37,741 nucleotides of DNA, taken from NCBI GenBank assembly GCA_017465745.1, contig JAFTVM010000039.1, forward strand, positions 1-37,741. The letters run 5' to 3'. Position numbers and translations under genes: made by a program. The stretch is from Oscillospiraceae bacterium. Its GTDB lineage: Bacteria > Bacillota > Clostridia > Oscillospirales > Oscillospiraceae. Position 1 is the first letter of the stretch; every line of letters starts with the position of its first letter. Under the pieces are notes generated by a model, which ran no database searches, had not been told where the DNA came from, and saw nothing but the letters and a program-made list of their open reading frames with translations. This document shows positions 15,171 to 22,903 of this stretch, piece after piece.

Positions 15171-15173
15171 GAC

Positions 15174-15208
15174 AAAAAGAGGATACCCCGTTGGGGTATC
15201 CTCTTTTT
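15174..15208. terminator. bidirectional terminator
   Basis: A perfect 16-bp stem (15174-15189 with 15193-15208) has A5 and T5 edges, between the unknown gene and the convergent tRNA-Leu. Its last T overlaps the encoded CCA of the tRNA. Confidence 0.92.
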
Positions 15209-15294
15209 GGTGCCGCTAACCGGACTCGAACCGGTACGAGGTTGCCCTCAGCAGATTTTAAGTCTGCGGTGTCTACCTATTTCACCATAGCGGC
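15208..15294 (-). tRNA. tRNA-Leu (anticodon UAA)
   Basis: On the minus strand the sequence starts GCCGCTATGGTGAAATAGGT and ends TAGCGGCA plus an encoded CCA (15210-15208). The 7-bp acceptor stem closes perfectly. The anticodon loop in CAGACTTAAAATCTG gives UAA. A long variable arm (GAGGGCAACCTC) and TTCGAGTC in the T arm are typical of class II tRNA-Leu. Confidence 0.96.
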
Positions 15295-15305
15295 GGCTGA
15301 CGTAT

Positions 15306-15334
15306 ATGTTAACACATTTTAGCTTTACCGTCAA
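15306..15334 (-). promoter_or_regulatory. tRNA-Leu promoter
   Basis: On the minus strand, TTGACG (15334-15329), a 17-base spacer and TAACAT (15311-15306), starting about 5 bases before the mature 5' end region. Confidence 0.75.
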
Positions 15335-15338
15335 GCTT

Positions 15339-15914
15339 TTACAGCTGATCCAGATTCAGGCTAAACGCTCCCAGGCAGTTTTCCAGGAACCAGTCCAGCT
15401 CCGGCATTTGCAGCGCCTTCATGGCGTCCCAGGTCTGGCGGGCGGCGGTGTCGAATTCGGTATTGCCCGCCTTCTGCTCCTCCAGGCACTTGATATGGGC
15501 GGAAAGCTTGTCGGCAGCCTTGACCACCGGCGTCACTTCCTCATCCTCCTCCAGCACCAACGGTGCATAGCACTCCCGCAATTCCCGGGGCAGCTTATCC
15601 AGCAGGTTGTTTCCCGCGATGTGCTCCACCTGCTTGTAGGCGTCCTTGATGGCGGGGTTGTAATATTTGATGGGGGTGGGCAGGTCACCGGTAAGGATCT
15701 CGGAGCAGTCGTGGTATAATGCCGCCACGGCGCATTTGTCCGGATCCGGCCCCGGCAGATGCAGGATCTCCCGGCGGATCAGAGCCAGGGCATGGGCCAG
15801 CACCGCCACCTGGTGGGAGTGCTCCTGAATATTCTCAGAAAAGGTGTTGCGCATCAGCCCCCAGCGGGTGATATAGCGCATCCGCCCCAGAAGGGCATAA
15901 AACTCATTGGCCAT
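15339..15914 (-). CDS. HD-domain 5'-deoxynucleotidase (YfbR-like)
   Basis: A 191-residue protein starting MANEFYALLGRMRYITRWGL. HD motifs: EHSHQVAVLAHALALI, ALYHDCSEILTGDLPTPIKY, and VKAADKLSAHIKCLEEQ. These match the YfbR family, which dephosphorylates dNMPs to deoxynucleosides. The start ATG at 15914 lies behind GAGGAG and overlaps the end of gph by 11 bases, so translation is coupled. It is the last gene of the dnaD-dnaC-gph operon, and its stop is close to the tRNA-Leu promoter. Confidence 0.85.
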   Translation of the reverse strand: MANEFYALLGRMRYITRWGLMRNTFSENIQEHSHQVAVLAHALALIRREILHLPGPDPDKCAVAALYHDCSEILTGDLPTPIKYYNPAIKDAYKQVEHIAGNNLLDKLPRELRECYAPLVLEEDEEVTPVVKAADKLSAHIKCLEEQKAGNTEFDTAARQTWDAMKALQMPELDWFLENCLGAFSLNLDQL

Positions 15915-16542
15915 GGATGATCTCCTCAATTGCCGCAGTCAGGTCTTCCGGCTTCTGGCAGAAGTGCTCCGCACCCACCTTTTCCAGGTCTTCCCGGTCC
16001 CGGAAGCCCCAGAGGACCGTCAGGCAGGGAACGCCGGTGTTTTTGGCGGTGGTCACGTCCACCTCGCTGTCGCCCACGTAGATGCAGGTATCCGCACCGA
16101 TCTCAGCCATGGCGGCGATCAGGGCGTCGGGGGCAGGCTTGCGGGGGGTGCCGGCGATCTCGCCCCGGGCGTAAAGGCCGGGGAAATACTTGTCGCACAG
16201 GGGCTTGGCTGCGGAATGGGGCTTGTTGGTGACGATGGCCATGGGATACTTCTTCCCCAGCGCTTCCAGCGCCTGGAGGATGCCGGGGTAGGGCCTGGTC
16301 TTGCCGATGCAGTGGACGTCGTAATAGGCATGGAATGCCGCCACGGCTTCCTCGATATCCGCCCTGCCGTCCAAAGCCCGGATCATCAGATTCCGCGCAC
16401 CGTTGCCCACAAAGCTGCGAACCTCTTCCATGGTGCGGCCGGGCAGGCCAAACCGGGAAAGGGCGTGATTGACGCCGTCATGGAGGTCTTCCAGGGTGTC
16501 CAGCAGCGTGCCGTCCAGATCCCACAAAATACCGGTTTTCAT
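15904..16542 (-). CDS. HAD-family phosphoglycolate phosphatase-like hydrolase
   Basis: A 212-residue HAD hydrolase. It starts MKTGILWDLDGTLLDTLEDL (nucleophile Asp in DLDGT), with TNKPHSAA for motif II, KPAPDAL for the motif III lysine, and YVGDSEVDVTTAKNTGV for the motif IV acid pair. A C1 cap lies between. I start at 16542, four bases after the dnaC stop, with GGGGGT as the site; the longer frame to 16635 lies inside dnaC. Typical substrates are phosphoglycolate from DNA repair or other small phosphates; PpaX-like pyrophosphatase is an alternative. Confidence 0.85.
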   Translation of the reverse strand: MKTGILWDLDGTLLDTLEDLHDGVNHALSRFGLPGRTMEEVRSFVGNGARNLMIRALDGRADIEEAVAAFHAYYDVHCIGKTRPYPGILQALEALGKKYPMAIVTNKPHSAAKPLCDKYFPGLYARGEIAGTPRKPAPDALIAAMAEIGADTCIYVGDSEVDVTTAKNTGVPCLTVLWGFRDREDLEKVGAEHFCQKPEDLTAAIEEIIHGQ

Positions 16543-16546
16543 GGTC

Positions 16547-17527
16547 TTACCCCCAATTCTTCTTGATGCGGATATCGTCACCCAGGAAAGCAACTCTCGT
16601 GAAACTGCCCCGCAGCCGGGAAGCGATCTGGGCATTGTAGCGCCGGGTCAGATCCTCGGTGTTCAGGTTGGTGGAGATGATCATGGGCTTACTCTCCAGG
16701 AGTCGGTCGTTGATGAGGCTGTAGAGGGCGGCGGTAACGAACTGGCCGGACATCTCGGTGCCCAGGTCATCCACGATCAGCAGGTCGCAGGCGGTGTACT
16801 TCCTGACCTCTTCCCGGGCATTTTCATCATTGCTGAATTTTGCCCGCTCCAGCTTGGTGAACAGGTGCCCGGCGCTCTCATAGACCACGGAGAAGCCCCG
16901 GTCGGCCACGGCTCTTGCGATGCAGGCAGACAGAAAGGTCTTGCCCAGCCCCGTGTCGCCGGAAAACAGCAGATTGCCGGACCGGTCGCTGAAGGTCAGG
17001 GCGTATTTTTTGCAGACTTCAAAGGTCCGCTCCATGACGGTGCGGATATTGACGCCCCATTTGGGATCCATGCGGTCGGGGTAATAGTCCAGCCGGAACT
17101 GGTCAAAGGACTCCTGCCCTGCGCTGAGGAAGGTCAGTTCCTTCTTCTGCTCCTGGCGGCACAGCTCCCGCAGACAGGCGCACATATTGCTGCCCACGTA
17201 GCCGCTGCCGCCGCAGACGCCGCAGATGGGGGCGTCATCCAGGAAGCCCGGCTCAAAATGCATGGCGATGATCTCCGCGCGCTCGCGCTGGAGGGCAAGA
17301 TTCTGCTGGCGCACGCTTTCCATGGCGCCGCCGAAATCGCCGCCGGACGCAAAGGCGGCCTGGGCGGCCATGGCCATGGTGATGCGCAGCTGCTTATCGA
17401 TTTCCCGCAGCCGGGGCTGCTCGGCATAGGCCTGCCGGAGGCTGCGCTGGTTTTCCGATTCCCGGTCGGACTTTGCCTGGGCCAGTCTGGCCCGGGCCCG
17501 GCGGATGACTTCTGCACTGTATCCCAT
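16547..17527 (-). CDS. DnaC/DnaI-type helicase-loader ATPase
   Basis: A 326-residue protein. The N-terminal helical part (1-95) is followed by a cysteine cluster (C102, C105, C116, C118, C123 in CGVCGGSGYVGSNMCACLRELC-like spacing) that fits a zinc-binding site as in DnaI. The AAA+ domain has Walker A GDTGLGKT at 190-197 and Walker B LLIVDDLGTE near 250, plus a C-terminal sensor region ASRLRGSFTRV. It loads the replicative helicase DnaB during initiation or restart. It starts three bases after dnaD, which supplies the partner initiator protein. Confidence 0.88.
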   Translation of the reverse strand: MGYSAEVIRRARARLAQAKSDRESENQRSLRQAYAEQPRLREIDKQLRITMAMAAQAAFASGGDFGGAMESVRQQNLALQRERAEIIAMHFEPGFLDDAPICGVCGGSGYVGSNMCACLRELCRQEQKKELTFLSAGQESFDQFRLDYYPDRMDPKWGVNIRTVMERTFEVCKKYALTFSDRSGNLLFSGDTGLGKTFLSACIARAVADRGFSVVYESAGHLFTKLERAKFSNDENAREEVRKYTACDLLIVDDLGTEMSGQFVTAALYSLINDRLLESKPMIISTNLNTEDLTRRYNAQIASRLRGSFTRVAFLGDDIRIKKNWG

Positions 17528-17530
17528 GGT

Positions 17531-18415
17531 TTATCCCTCCCGCAGCATTCTTGCGATGGCGGCCTGCTCGTCGGCGTCCAGCTGGCGCTGTCCGGCCGGG
17601 GCACCGGTGCCGGGCTTGCGATCCCGGCTGCGGATGGCGTCGGCAGTCTTCAGGCCCGCGTCATTCCACCGCTGCAAAATCTTGTTCATATAGGCCCAGC
17701 TGAGGCCGCCGGTGTTCAGGCAGGTCCGCTCGTAGGCCATTTCAATGGCTTCATCGTCAAAGCCCATGTCCAGCCAGGCAGAGGCGTAACGCTCCTCGGC
17801 GGCGGTCAGGGCACGGCCCCGGATCTGGAGCAGATGCATCAGCTTGCTCATCCGGGAATTTTTCACGTTCTGGGCGGTGATGAAGGCCGCAGCCTCCTCC
17901 ATGGTGTCGATGCCCCGCTCCGCCCAGGCGTAGGCCTCCTTCTCGATGGTGCGCAGACTGGGATTTCGGATGCTGCCCCGCTGGCGGGCCCGGTCCTTGC
18001 AGTAGCTGACCAGCACGGAGATCACATCCATGGGCAGGCCGAGATAGTTGATAAAGCCCAGAAGGATCTTGTAGTCTTCCGTGTGGATGGGGCGGCCCAG
18101 CAGCCGCTGTACCTCGCCGCACAGGGCCTGGAATTCCCAGGAGGTATTGTAGGCGTCCTCCACGTCCCGCTCGGAGTAGCAGGGGCGTTCACCGGCCAGG
18201 ATAGGCGCGGATTTTTCTCCCATCCACAGGCCCAGCTGGCGCAGGGTCGCCGCAGCGCAGGACAGGTGGGTGGCGCTCATCTTCAGTTCTTCCTCCGCCT
18301 GAGCGGGGTCATTTCCGGCTTTCAGGTATATGTACAGCAGCGCCGCGTCGGCGCTGGCGGCACCCAGGAGCTTTCGCAGGTCGCCGCTTTCGATGGTGAC
18401 TGATTCGGTATTCAT
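17531..18415 (-). CDS. DnaD-domain primosome protein
   Basis: A 294-residue protein. The N-terminal winged-helix-like region (LRKLLGAASADAALLYIYLK; MSATHLSCAAATLRQLGLW) is followed by DnaD/DnaB C-terminal repeat domains (about 105-175: VQRLLGRPIHTEDYKILLGF, then LSYCKDR-like and ERGIDTMEEA; a second copy about 195-260 with YASAWLDMGFDDEAIEMAYE and YMNKILQRWNDAG). DnaD-type proteins remodel DNA and recruit the helicase loader. It is the first gene of the operon with its own promoter. The start is ATG at 18415 after GAGGAG. Confidence 0.85.
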   Translation of the reverse strand: MNTESVTIESGDLRKLLGAASADAALLYIYLKAGNDPAQAEEELKMSATHLSCAAATLRQLGLWMGEKSAPILAGERPCYSERDVEDAYNTSWEFQALCGEVQRLLGRPIHTEDYKILLGFINYLGLPMDVISVLVSYCKDRARQRGSIRNPSLRTIEKEAYAWAERGIDTMEEAAAFITAQNVKNSRMSKLMHLLQIRGRALTAAEERYASAWLDMGFDDEAIEMAYERTCLNTGGLSWAYMNKILQRWNDAGLKTADAIRSRDRKPGTGAPAGQRQLDADEQAAIARMLREG

Positions 18416-18447
18416 TCCATTCTCCTCATAAATCGTCAGTTACAGTC

Positions 18448-18476
18448 ATTATAACACAGTTTCCCCCCGGGGACAA
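18448..18476 (-). promoter_or_regulatory. dnaD operon promoter
   Basis: On the minus strand, TTGTCC (18476-18471), a 17-base spacer and TATAAT (18453-18448), about 33 bases before the dnaD start. Confidence 0.75.
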
Positions 18477-18551
18477 CTCGAAAGGGAAGGAGATTTTTGC
18501 AGAAATTGGCGGCAGCGTTTTGGCAGATACCCGTATCTTGTGGCAGGAAAA

Positions 18552-18770
18552 GCAGAAAACAACAAGAGGCCGGGGCACGATGCCCCGGCTGCGTATATTT
18601 ACCCTGAAATCAGGTTATGATGTACGGGTGAGTCGTTCCTTCCCCACCCTTTGGAAACGCTGATCGGTTCGTTCCCTTTTCGTATCATCCCGCTGCGCTT
18701 CTGCGGCGATACACTTGACGGCGGCAGGCGCGCTTTCCGCTGCTGTCCGGGAATAGCTTGCCCCGGTACT
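18552..18770. other. unexplained structured region, candidate RNA
   Basis: The 377-base gap between dnaD and bofA has no convincing ORF but many potential helices: 18569-18577/18581-18589 (9 bp), 18626-18630/18645-18649, 18682-18686/18708-18712 enclosing 18690-18693/18703-18706, 18717-18725/18739-18747, and 18747-18751/18762-18766. The first hairpin is followed on the minus strand by a T-rich tract (to 18552), resembling a terminator. The 18717/18739 helix has two G-U pairs if read on the plus strand. The direction is therefore unsettled: a minus-strand small RNA or a plus-strand bofA leader. I do not recognise SRP RNA, RNase P RNA, tmRNA or a known riboswitch core. Confidence 0.4.
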
Positions 18771-18792
18771 TAGAACTTATGCGGAGGTTACT

Positions 18793-19047
18793 ATGGAAAA
18801 TTTTGTATCCATTCTCATTCCCGTGGCCCTGGTGGTGCTTCTGCTGCGGCTCATCGCCGCACCGCTGAAATGGACGGTGAAAATCGCCGTCAACTCCCTG
18901 GCGGGACTGATCTGCCTGTGGCTGCTCAACTGGATCGCAGGCTTTACGGGGATCGTCTTCCCCATCAACGCCATCACCGCGGCCATCGCAGGATTTCTCG
19001 GTCTGCCCGGCATTGCCCTGCTGGCCATGGCACAGATCATTCTATGA
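18793..19047 (+). CDS. BofA-family (pro-sigma-K processing inhibitor-like) membrane protein
   Basis: An 84-residue hydrophobic protein with three membrane segments. The family pattern is visible: KIAVNSLAGLICLWLLN, then FPINAITAAIAGFLGLPGIA and a C-terminal LLAMAQIIL. In Bacillus BofA holds the SpoIVFB protease inactive in the forespore outer membrane until sigma-K is needed. In Clostridia the family is common but its role is less defined. GCGGAGG precedes the start, and a terminator follows directly. It supports a sporulating host. Confidence 0.85.
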   Translation: MENFVSILIPVALVVLLLRLIAAPLKWTVKIAVNSLAGLICLWLLNWIAGFTGIVFPINAITAAIAGFLGLPGIALLAMAQIIL

Positions 19048-19051
19048 ACCG

Positions 19052-19077
19052 AAAAGCCCGGCTTCCGCCGGGCTTTT
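19052..19077. terminator. terminator between bofA and mscS
   Basis: A perfect 11-bp stem (19052-19062 with 19067-19077) with TTCC loop and A4/T4 edges, serving both convergent genes. Confidence 0.9.
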
Positions 19078-19081
19078 GCGT

Positions 19082-19885
19082 TTACTGCTCCATATATACG
19101 TGGACGTGGGGGAAGGCGGCCCTGATCTCCTGCTGGTCGAAGATCCGCTTGACGTTGCGGTTGATGGCGAACATCACATCCCAGTAGTCCTCGGTCTTGA
19201 CCCACACACGGACAGAATACTGCACCGCCGTTTCGGTGTAGCCCAAAATCACGGCGCTGGGCGCGGGATCCGGGAGGATCCTGTCCACCCGGCCTGCCTC
19301 CAGCAGGGCGGAGAGCACCTGGTCACTGTTCTCCGTGTAGGCGGCCTGGACGTTGACGTCCACCCGGCGGGTACCGGTGACGGCATAGTTGACGATGTCG
19401 CCGGCCACCACGGTGGCATTGGGAATGGAGATCATCTTGTTGTCGGGGGTCTGCAGCTTGGTGTAGGTCATGCCGATCTCCACCACGGTGCCTGCCTCCA
19501 TGCCGATCTCCACGAAATCGCCGGAATGGAAGGGCTGGGTGTAGAGCAGCGTAAACCCGCCGATGACGTTGGTCAGGAAATTCTGCACCGAAAGGGACAC
19601 CGCCAGGGTCAGCACGCTGGCCAGGGCCACGATGCCGCTGACGTCAATGCCCAGGCTGGATGCCACCATCAGACCCAGCAGGATGTACAGCACCACGCTG
19701 GTCAGGGACAGGATCAGGCTGTGGGCAGCTTTTTCCAGCTTGGAATTGGCCAGGATCTTCTTCAGGATGGATTTGACGATCCGGATCACCAGCAGGCCCG
19801 CCACCAGCATCAGCATGGCAGGCAGCAGGGTGTACAGGGTGAAGTCACCGACCTTTTCGGCAATTTCCGTAATTTTTTCAGTCAT
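19082..19885 (-). CDS. small-conductance mechanosensitive channel, MscS family
   Basis: A 267-residue protein. Three N-terminal membrane helices end in the pore helix (VLTLAVSLSVQNFLTNVIGG), followed by the MscS beta domain (QPFHSGDFVEIGMEAGTVVE; TPDNKMISIPNATV) and a C-terminal alpha/beta vestibule (VKTEDYWDVMFAINRNVKR). It opens under membrane tension to release solutes during hypo-osmotic shock. AAAGGAG precedes the ATG at 19885. The length is that of a minimal MscS with no extra domains. Confidence 0.92.
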   Translation of the reverse strand: MTEKITEIAEKVGDFTLYTLLPAMLMLVAGLLVIRIVKSILKKILANSKLEKAAHSLILSLTSVVLYILLGLMVASSLGIDVSGIVALASVLTLAVSLSVQNFLTNVIGGFTLLYTQPFHSGDFVEIGMEAGTVVEIGMTYTKLQTPDNKMISIPNATVVAGDIVNYAVTGTRRVDVNVQAAYTENSDQVLSALLEAGRVDRILPDPAPSAVILGYTETAVQYSVRVWVKTEDYWDVMFAINRNVKRIFDQQEIRAAFPHVHVYMEQ

Positions 19886-19919
19886 AAGAAAACAGCTCCT
19901 TTGTAAAATTCATGTGGGT

Positions 19920-20768
19920 TCAGAAACGCCTCCGGATCTCCCGGACGCCGTGTTCCAGCATTGCCGCCGCCCTGTCGCCCAGGGCTTCCTCCAACAGCTC
20001 ATATTCCGTCAGGGATCCGTGGGGCACCGCCCAGGCGCCGGCATCGGTGCCGGGAGCGATGGCGCCGCCCAAGTCTGCAAACTTCTTCACGTTCTCCATG
20101 GCGCTTGCCAGGATCGCCCGGACGGCCCCCTCGTCAAAGCGGCCTTTTCCCCGGAGGTTTCCAATGGTGGAAAGGGTCGGCACCCAGACGGTGCCGTTTT
20201 CCGCCATGGCATGGAGGGCGTCCTCGTCCAGATAGGCGCCGTGATCCACGGAATCCACCCCCGCCCGGGCGGCGGCTTCCACGCACCGGGCGCCGTTGGC
20301 GTGGGCCATGACGGCGAAGCCCTCTCCATGGGCAATGTGGATCAGCTCCCGGATCTCGGCTTCTTCCAGGGGTTCCTCCGAAAGGACGCCGAACCGGTCG
20401 AAGTCCATGAGGCCGGAGATCATGATTTTGATAAAATCCGCCTCCTCTGCCCTTGCCTGACGAACCAGAGCAGTAAATTCTGCGAAATCCGCCCATTTTT
20501 TCCCGATGAAGCTGCCGTAGTGCCCTGTCTTGCACAATGGCGCCAGGGGCGTGCGATACGAAATGCCGTATTCCGGGGCGATCTGGCGGGCGAATTTCCC
20601 CGCGCCCCAGCGGTCGCCACCGTCCCGGAGATACGTAAAGCCCAGTTCCCGGTAGGTTTCCAGAGTTCGGCGAACGAAGCCCTCGTCCACGGCGACCCGG
20701 TGCCGCCCGATGGCCGCTTTCCACTCCACACCGTCCAGGATCATATGCATATGACAATCCGCAAGCAT
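19920..20768 (-). CDS. amidohydrolase-family metal-dependent hydrolase
   Basis: A 282-residue protein. The metal-binding HxH is at the very N-terminus (MLADCHMHM, H6 and H8). Further ligands lie in DFIKIMISG (possible carboxylated Lys), GFAVMAHANG, VDHGAYLDEDA and APGTDAGAW. It lacks the flanking beta-sandwich of imidazolonepropionase-like relatives, so it is a compact form. The substrate is unknown. The start follows a weak AAAGGCGG site. It sits 34 bases before mscS, so the two may be co-transcribed from a promoter whose -35 lies in a solo family-A repeat end. Confidence 0.8.
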   Translation of the reverse strand: MLADCHMHMILDGVEWKAAIGRHRVAVDEGFVRRTLETYRELGFTYLRDGGDRWGAGKFARQIAPEYGISYRTPLAPLCKTGHYGSFIGKKWADFAEFTALVRQARAEEADFIKIMISGLMDFDRFGVLSEEPLEEAEIRELIHIAHGEGFAVMAHANGARCVEAAARAGVDSVDHGAYLDEDALHAMAENGTVWVPTLSTIGNLRGKGRFDEGAVRAILASAMENVKKFADLGGAIAPGTDAGAWAVPHGSLTEYELLEEALGDRAAAMLEHGVREIRRRF

Positions 20769-20792
20769 GCCACCACCGCCTTTCTGAAGAAG

Positions 20793-20821
20793 AGTATACC
20801 ACCAATCGGTGCAGAATTCAA
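20793..20821 (-). promoter_or_regulatory. amidohydrolase promoter using a repeat end as -35
   Basis: On the minus strand, TTGAAT (20821-20816), a 17-base spacer and TATACT (20798-20793). The TTGAA belongs to the solo family-A repeat end at 20817-20840. Confidence 0.65.
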
Positions 20822-20840
20822 ATTGTAGTTTATCGTTCCG
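20817..20840 (+). repeat. solo end of family-A inverted-repeat element
   Basis: These 24 bases match the left end of the full elements at 22113 and 30490 with one change (TTCAAATTGTAGTTTATCGT then TCCG). No second end is found nearby, so it is a remnant. It lies between the divergent amidohydrolase and alr promoters. Confidence 0.8.
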
Positions 20841-20848
20841 CCTGCCTG

Positions 20849-20877
20849 TTGCCTTTTCTTCCCATCTGTGATAGAAT
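20849..20877 (+). promoter_or_regulatory. alr promoter
   Basis: TTGCCT (20849-20854), a 17-base spacer and TAGAAT (20872-20877), 34 bases before the TTG start codon. Confidence 0.7.
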
Positions 20878-20910
20878 AAACAAAATTATGTCCACCAGGA
20901 GGATGATCTC

Positions 20911-22071
20911 TTGAATTTCGACAATACTTTCGTCCGCATCGATCTGGACGCCATTGAGGCCAATATCGACGCCATCCGCAGCCGGGTGGGCGTGGATGTC
21001 ATGGCCGTCATCAAGGCCGATGCCTACGGCCACGGTGCCATCCAGGTGGCCCGCCTGCTGCAGGACAAGTGCAGCTTTTTCGGCGTATCCAGCATGCTCG
21101 AAGCCATGGAGCTGCGCCGGGCAGGTCTTTACAATCCCATCCTGATCCTGGGTCATACCCCCCTGTCCGCCTTCCGCACCGCCATCCAGGCGGAGATCCG
21201 CCCCACCATCTACAGCTACGAGGCCGCCCTGGCCCTGTCCCTGGAAGCCCAGCGGGTGGGCAAGACCGCCGCCTTCCACTTCGCCGTGGACACCGGCATG
21301 AGCCGCATCGGCTTCCAGGCCACAGAGGAGGACGCCGAGGCCTGCGCCCGGATCGCCTCCATGCCCGGCCTCCACGCCGAGGGCATCTTCACCCATTTCG
21401 CCACCGCCGACTGCGCCGATCTGAGCCGCTCCTGGGCGCAGAAGGAAAAGTTCGACAATTTCTGCCAGATGCTCCGCCACCGGGGTGTGGAAATCCCCAT
21501 CCGCCATGTGGACAATTCCGCAGGCCTCATGAATTTTGACGACCACTACGAAATGGTGCGCTCCGGCATCGTCACCTACGGCATGTATCCCAGCGACGAG
21601 GTGGACCCTGACGCCCTGCCCCTGCGGCCCGCCCTGCAGTGGCTCAGCCGGATCACCCATGTCAAGACCCTGGAGCCCGGCCGGGAGATCAGCTACGGCG
21701 GCACCTATGTGACCACCAAGGAAACCCGTGTGGCCACCGTCCCCGTGGGCTACGCCGACGGCTACCGCCGGAGCCTGTCCAACAAATTCTACGTCCTGAT
21801 CCGGGGCAAACGTGCCCCCATCCTGGGCCGGGTCTGCATGGACCAGCTGATGGTGGACGTCACCGATATCCCCGGCGTCACCATCAACGACCGGGTGGTG
21901 CTGGTGGGCCGCTCCGGCGACGAGGAGATCACCATGGAGCAGATCGCCGCCGCCGCCGACAGCTTCAACTACGAGATGGTCTGCGGCATCAGCCGCCGGG
22001 TCCCCCGGGTCTACAGCCGCGCCGGCAAGACGGTCCACTCCGTCCACTACCTGCTGGATCCCTGGTACTGA
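20911..22071 (+). CDS. alr: alanine racemase
   Basis: A 386-residue fold-type III PLP enzyme. The cofactor lysine is K35 in AVIKADAYGHG, and the second catalytic base is the Tyr in ISYGGTYVT. Other signatures are VDTGMSRIGF, HVDNSAGLM, RSGIVTYGMYPS and GRVCMDQLMVDVTDI. It makes D-alanine for peptidoglycan. It starts with TTG at 20911: AGGAGG is placed eight bases upstream, and the nearby ATG at 20903 runs into a stop after two codons. A strong terminator ends the unit. Confidence 0.95.
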   Translation: MNFDNTFVRIDLDAIEANIDAIRSRVGVDVMAVIKADAYGHGAIQVARLLQDKCSFFGVSSMLEAMELRRAGLYNPILILGHTPLSAFRTAIQAEIRPTIYSYEAALALSLEAQRVGKTAAFHFAVDTGMSRIGFQATEEDAEACARIASMPGLHAEGIFTHFATADCADLSRSWAQKEKFDNFCQMLRHRGVEIPIRHVDNSAGLMNFDDHYEMVRSGIVTYGMYPSDEVDPDALPLRPALQWLSRITHVKTLEPGREISYGGTYVTTKETRVATVPVGYADGYRRSLSNKFYVLIRGKRAPILGRVCMDQLMVDVTDIPGVTINDRVVLVGRSGDEEITMEQIAAAADSFNYEMVCGISRRVPRVYSRAGKTVHSVHYLLDPWY

Positions 22072-22078
22072 TTCCCAT

Positions 22079-22109
22079 ATGCCCCCGGCCGCCGGCCGGG
22101 GGCATTTTG
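22079..22109 (+). terminator. alr terminator
   Basis: A 12-bp GC-rich stem (22079-22090 with 22094-22105) followed by TTT, just after the alr stop. Confidence 0.85.
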
Positions 22110-22112
22110 CGG

Positions 22113-22217
22113 TTCAACTTGTAGTTTGTCGTTCCGATATGGTACACCAATGCAGGGGACGGGTGACCCGTCCCCTGCAATTGAAAACGTTAAGTGTACG
22201 ACAAACTACAATTTGAA
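22113..22217 (+). repeat. miniature inverted-repeat element, family A copy 1
   Basis: The 105-bp element has about 20-bp terminal inverted repeats, left TTCAACTTGTAGTTTGTCGT and right its complement with one difference. The core is a perfect 27-bp palindrome (22152-22178) with arms GCAGGGGACGGGT. It has no coding capacity. The related copy at 30490-30668 shares both ends and most inner sequence. It lies between the alr terminator and the next promoter. Confidence 0.9.
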
Positions 22218-22250
22218 ATCCCGGCTAGTGTCCATCGTGACGGCAAAATC

Positions 22251-22278
22251 TTGACATTTCTTCCTGTTCCGCTATAAT
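22251..22278 (+). promoter_or_regulatory. phosphoribosyltransferase promoter
   Basis: A consensus TTGACA (22251-22256), a 16-base spacer and TATAAT (22273-22278), 32 bases before the start codon. Confidence 0.85.
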
Positions 22279-22309
22279 GGCAGTATCTGAACCAAAAGGA
22301 GCGATTACC

Positions 22310-22870
22310 ATGTTTTATCGCATGACCGTTGCGGGACTGGAGCGGGATCTTCCCATCTGCCCCGTGTCCGATACCCTGTCCATCGCCGGCTTCGTCATCT
22401 TCGGCGACCAGGAGCTGACTGTTGCCTGCGCCCGGGAGCTGCTGAAAAAGGCCCCGGAATATGATTACATCATCACCGCCGAGGCCAAGGGCATCCCCCT
22501 GGGCCATGAGATGGCACGCCAGACCGGCGCGAAGAAGTATTTCCTGGCCCGCAAGGCCCCCAAGCTGTACATGACCGGTGTCTTCGAAGCATCCGTCCGC
22601 TCCATCACCACCGCCAGGGAGCAGAAGCTGTACCTGGATACCGCTGACGCCGAGCTGATGAAGGGCAAGCGCATCCTCATCGTCGACGACGTCATCTCCA
22701 CCGGCGAGAGCCTGAAGGCGCTGGAGGTGCTGGTGGAAAAGGCAGGCGGCATCATCGCCGGCCGCATGGCCATCCTGGCCGAGGGCGATGCCCAGGACCG
22801 GGAAGATCTGATCTACCTGGAGAAGCTGCCCCTGTTCAATCCCGATGGTACGGTCAAGGTTTTTGACTGA
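22310..22870 (+). CDS. adenine/xanthine phosphoribosyltransferase-like protein
   Basis: A 186-residue type I phosphoribosyltransferase. The PRPP-binding motif is RILIVDDVISTGESLKALEV near residues 123-142, with an apt-like N-terminal part (AEAKGIPLGHEMARQTGAKK) and hood. It moves phosphoribose from PRPP to a purine base in salvage, or may act as a regulator as PurR/XprT relatives do. The start at 22310 has AAAAGGAGCG. Specificity cannot be set from the sequence. The DUF805 gene follows 33 bases downstream. Confidence 0.85.
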   Translation: MFYRMTVAGLERDLPICPVSDTLSIAGFVIFGDQELTVACARELLKKAPEYDYIITAEAKGIPLGHEMARQTGAKKYFLARKAPKLYMTGVFEASVRSITTAREQKLYLDTADAELMKGKRILIVDDVISTGESLKALEVLVEKAGGIIAGRMAILAEGDAQDREDLIYLEKLPLFNPDGTVKVFD

Positions 22871-22903
22871 TCCATATATATTTTGAGAAAGGAAAGAGAG
22901 AGT

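Noticed and set aside
15904-16635. Longer gph frame starting at 16635
   Set aside because: The extra residues lie inside dnaC and do not resemble HAD sequence; DLDGT should lie close to the N-terminus.
16469-18403. A 644-codon plus-strand ORF
   Set aside because: It is antisense to gph, dnaC and dnaD, which have clear motifs and good starts.
18552-18770. SRP RNA, RNase P RNA, tmRNA or T-box
   Set aside because: I looked for their core motifs (GGAAG-type SRP tetraloop region, GAGGAAAGTCC, tRNA-like ends, GGGTGGNACCGCG) and found none in either direction.
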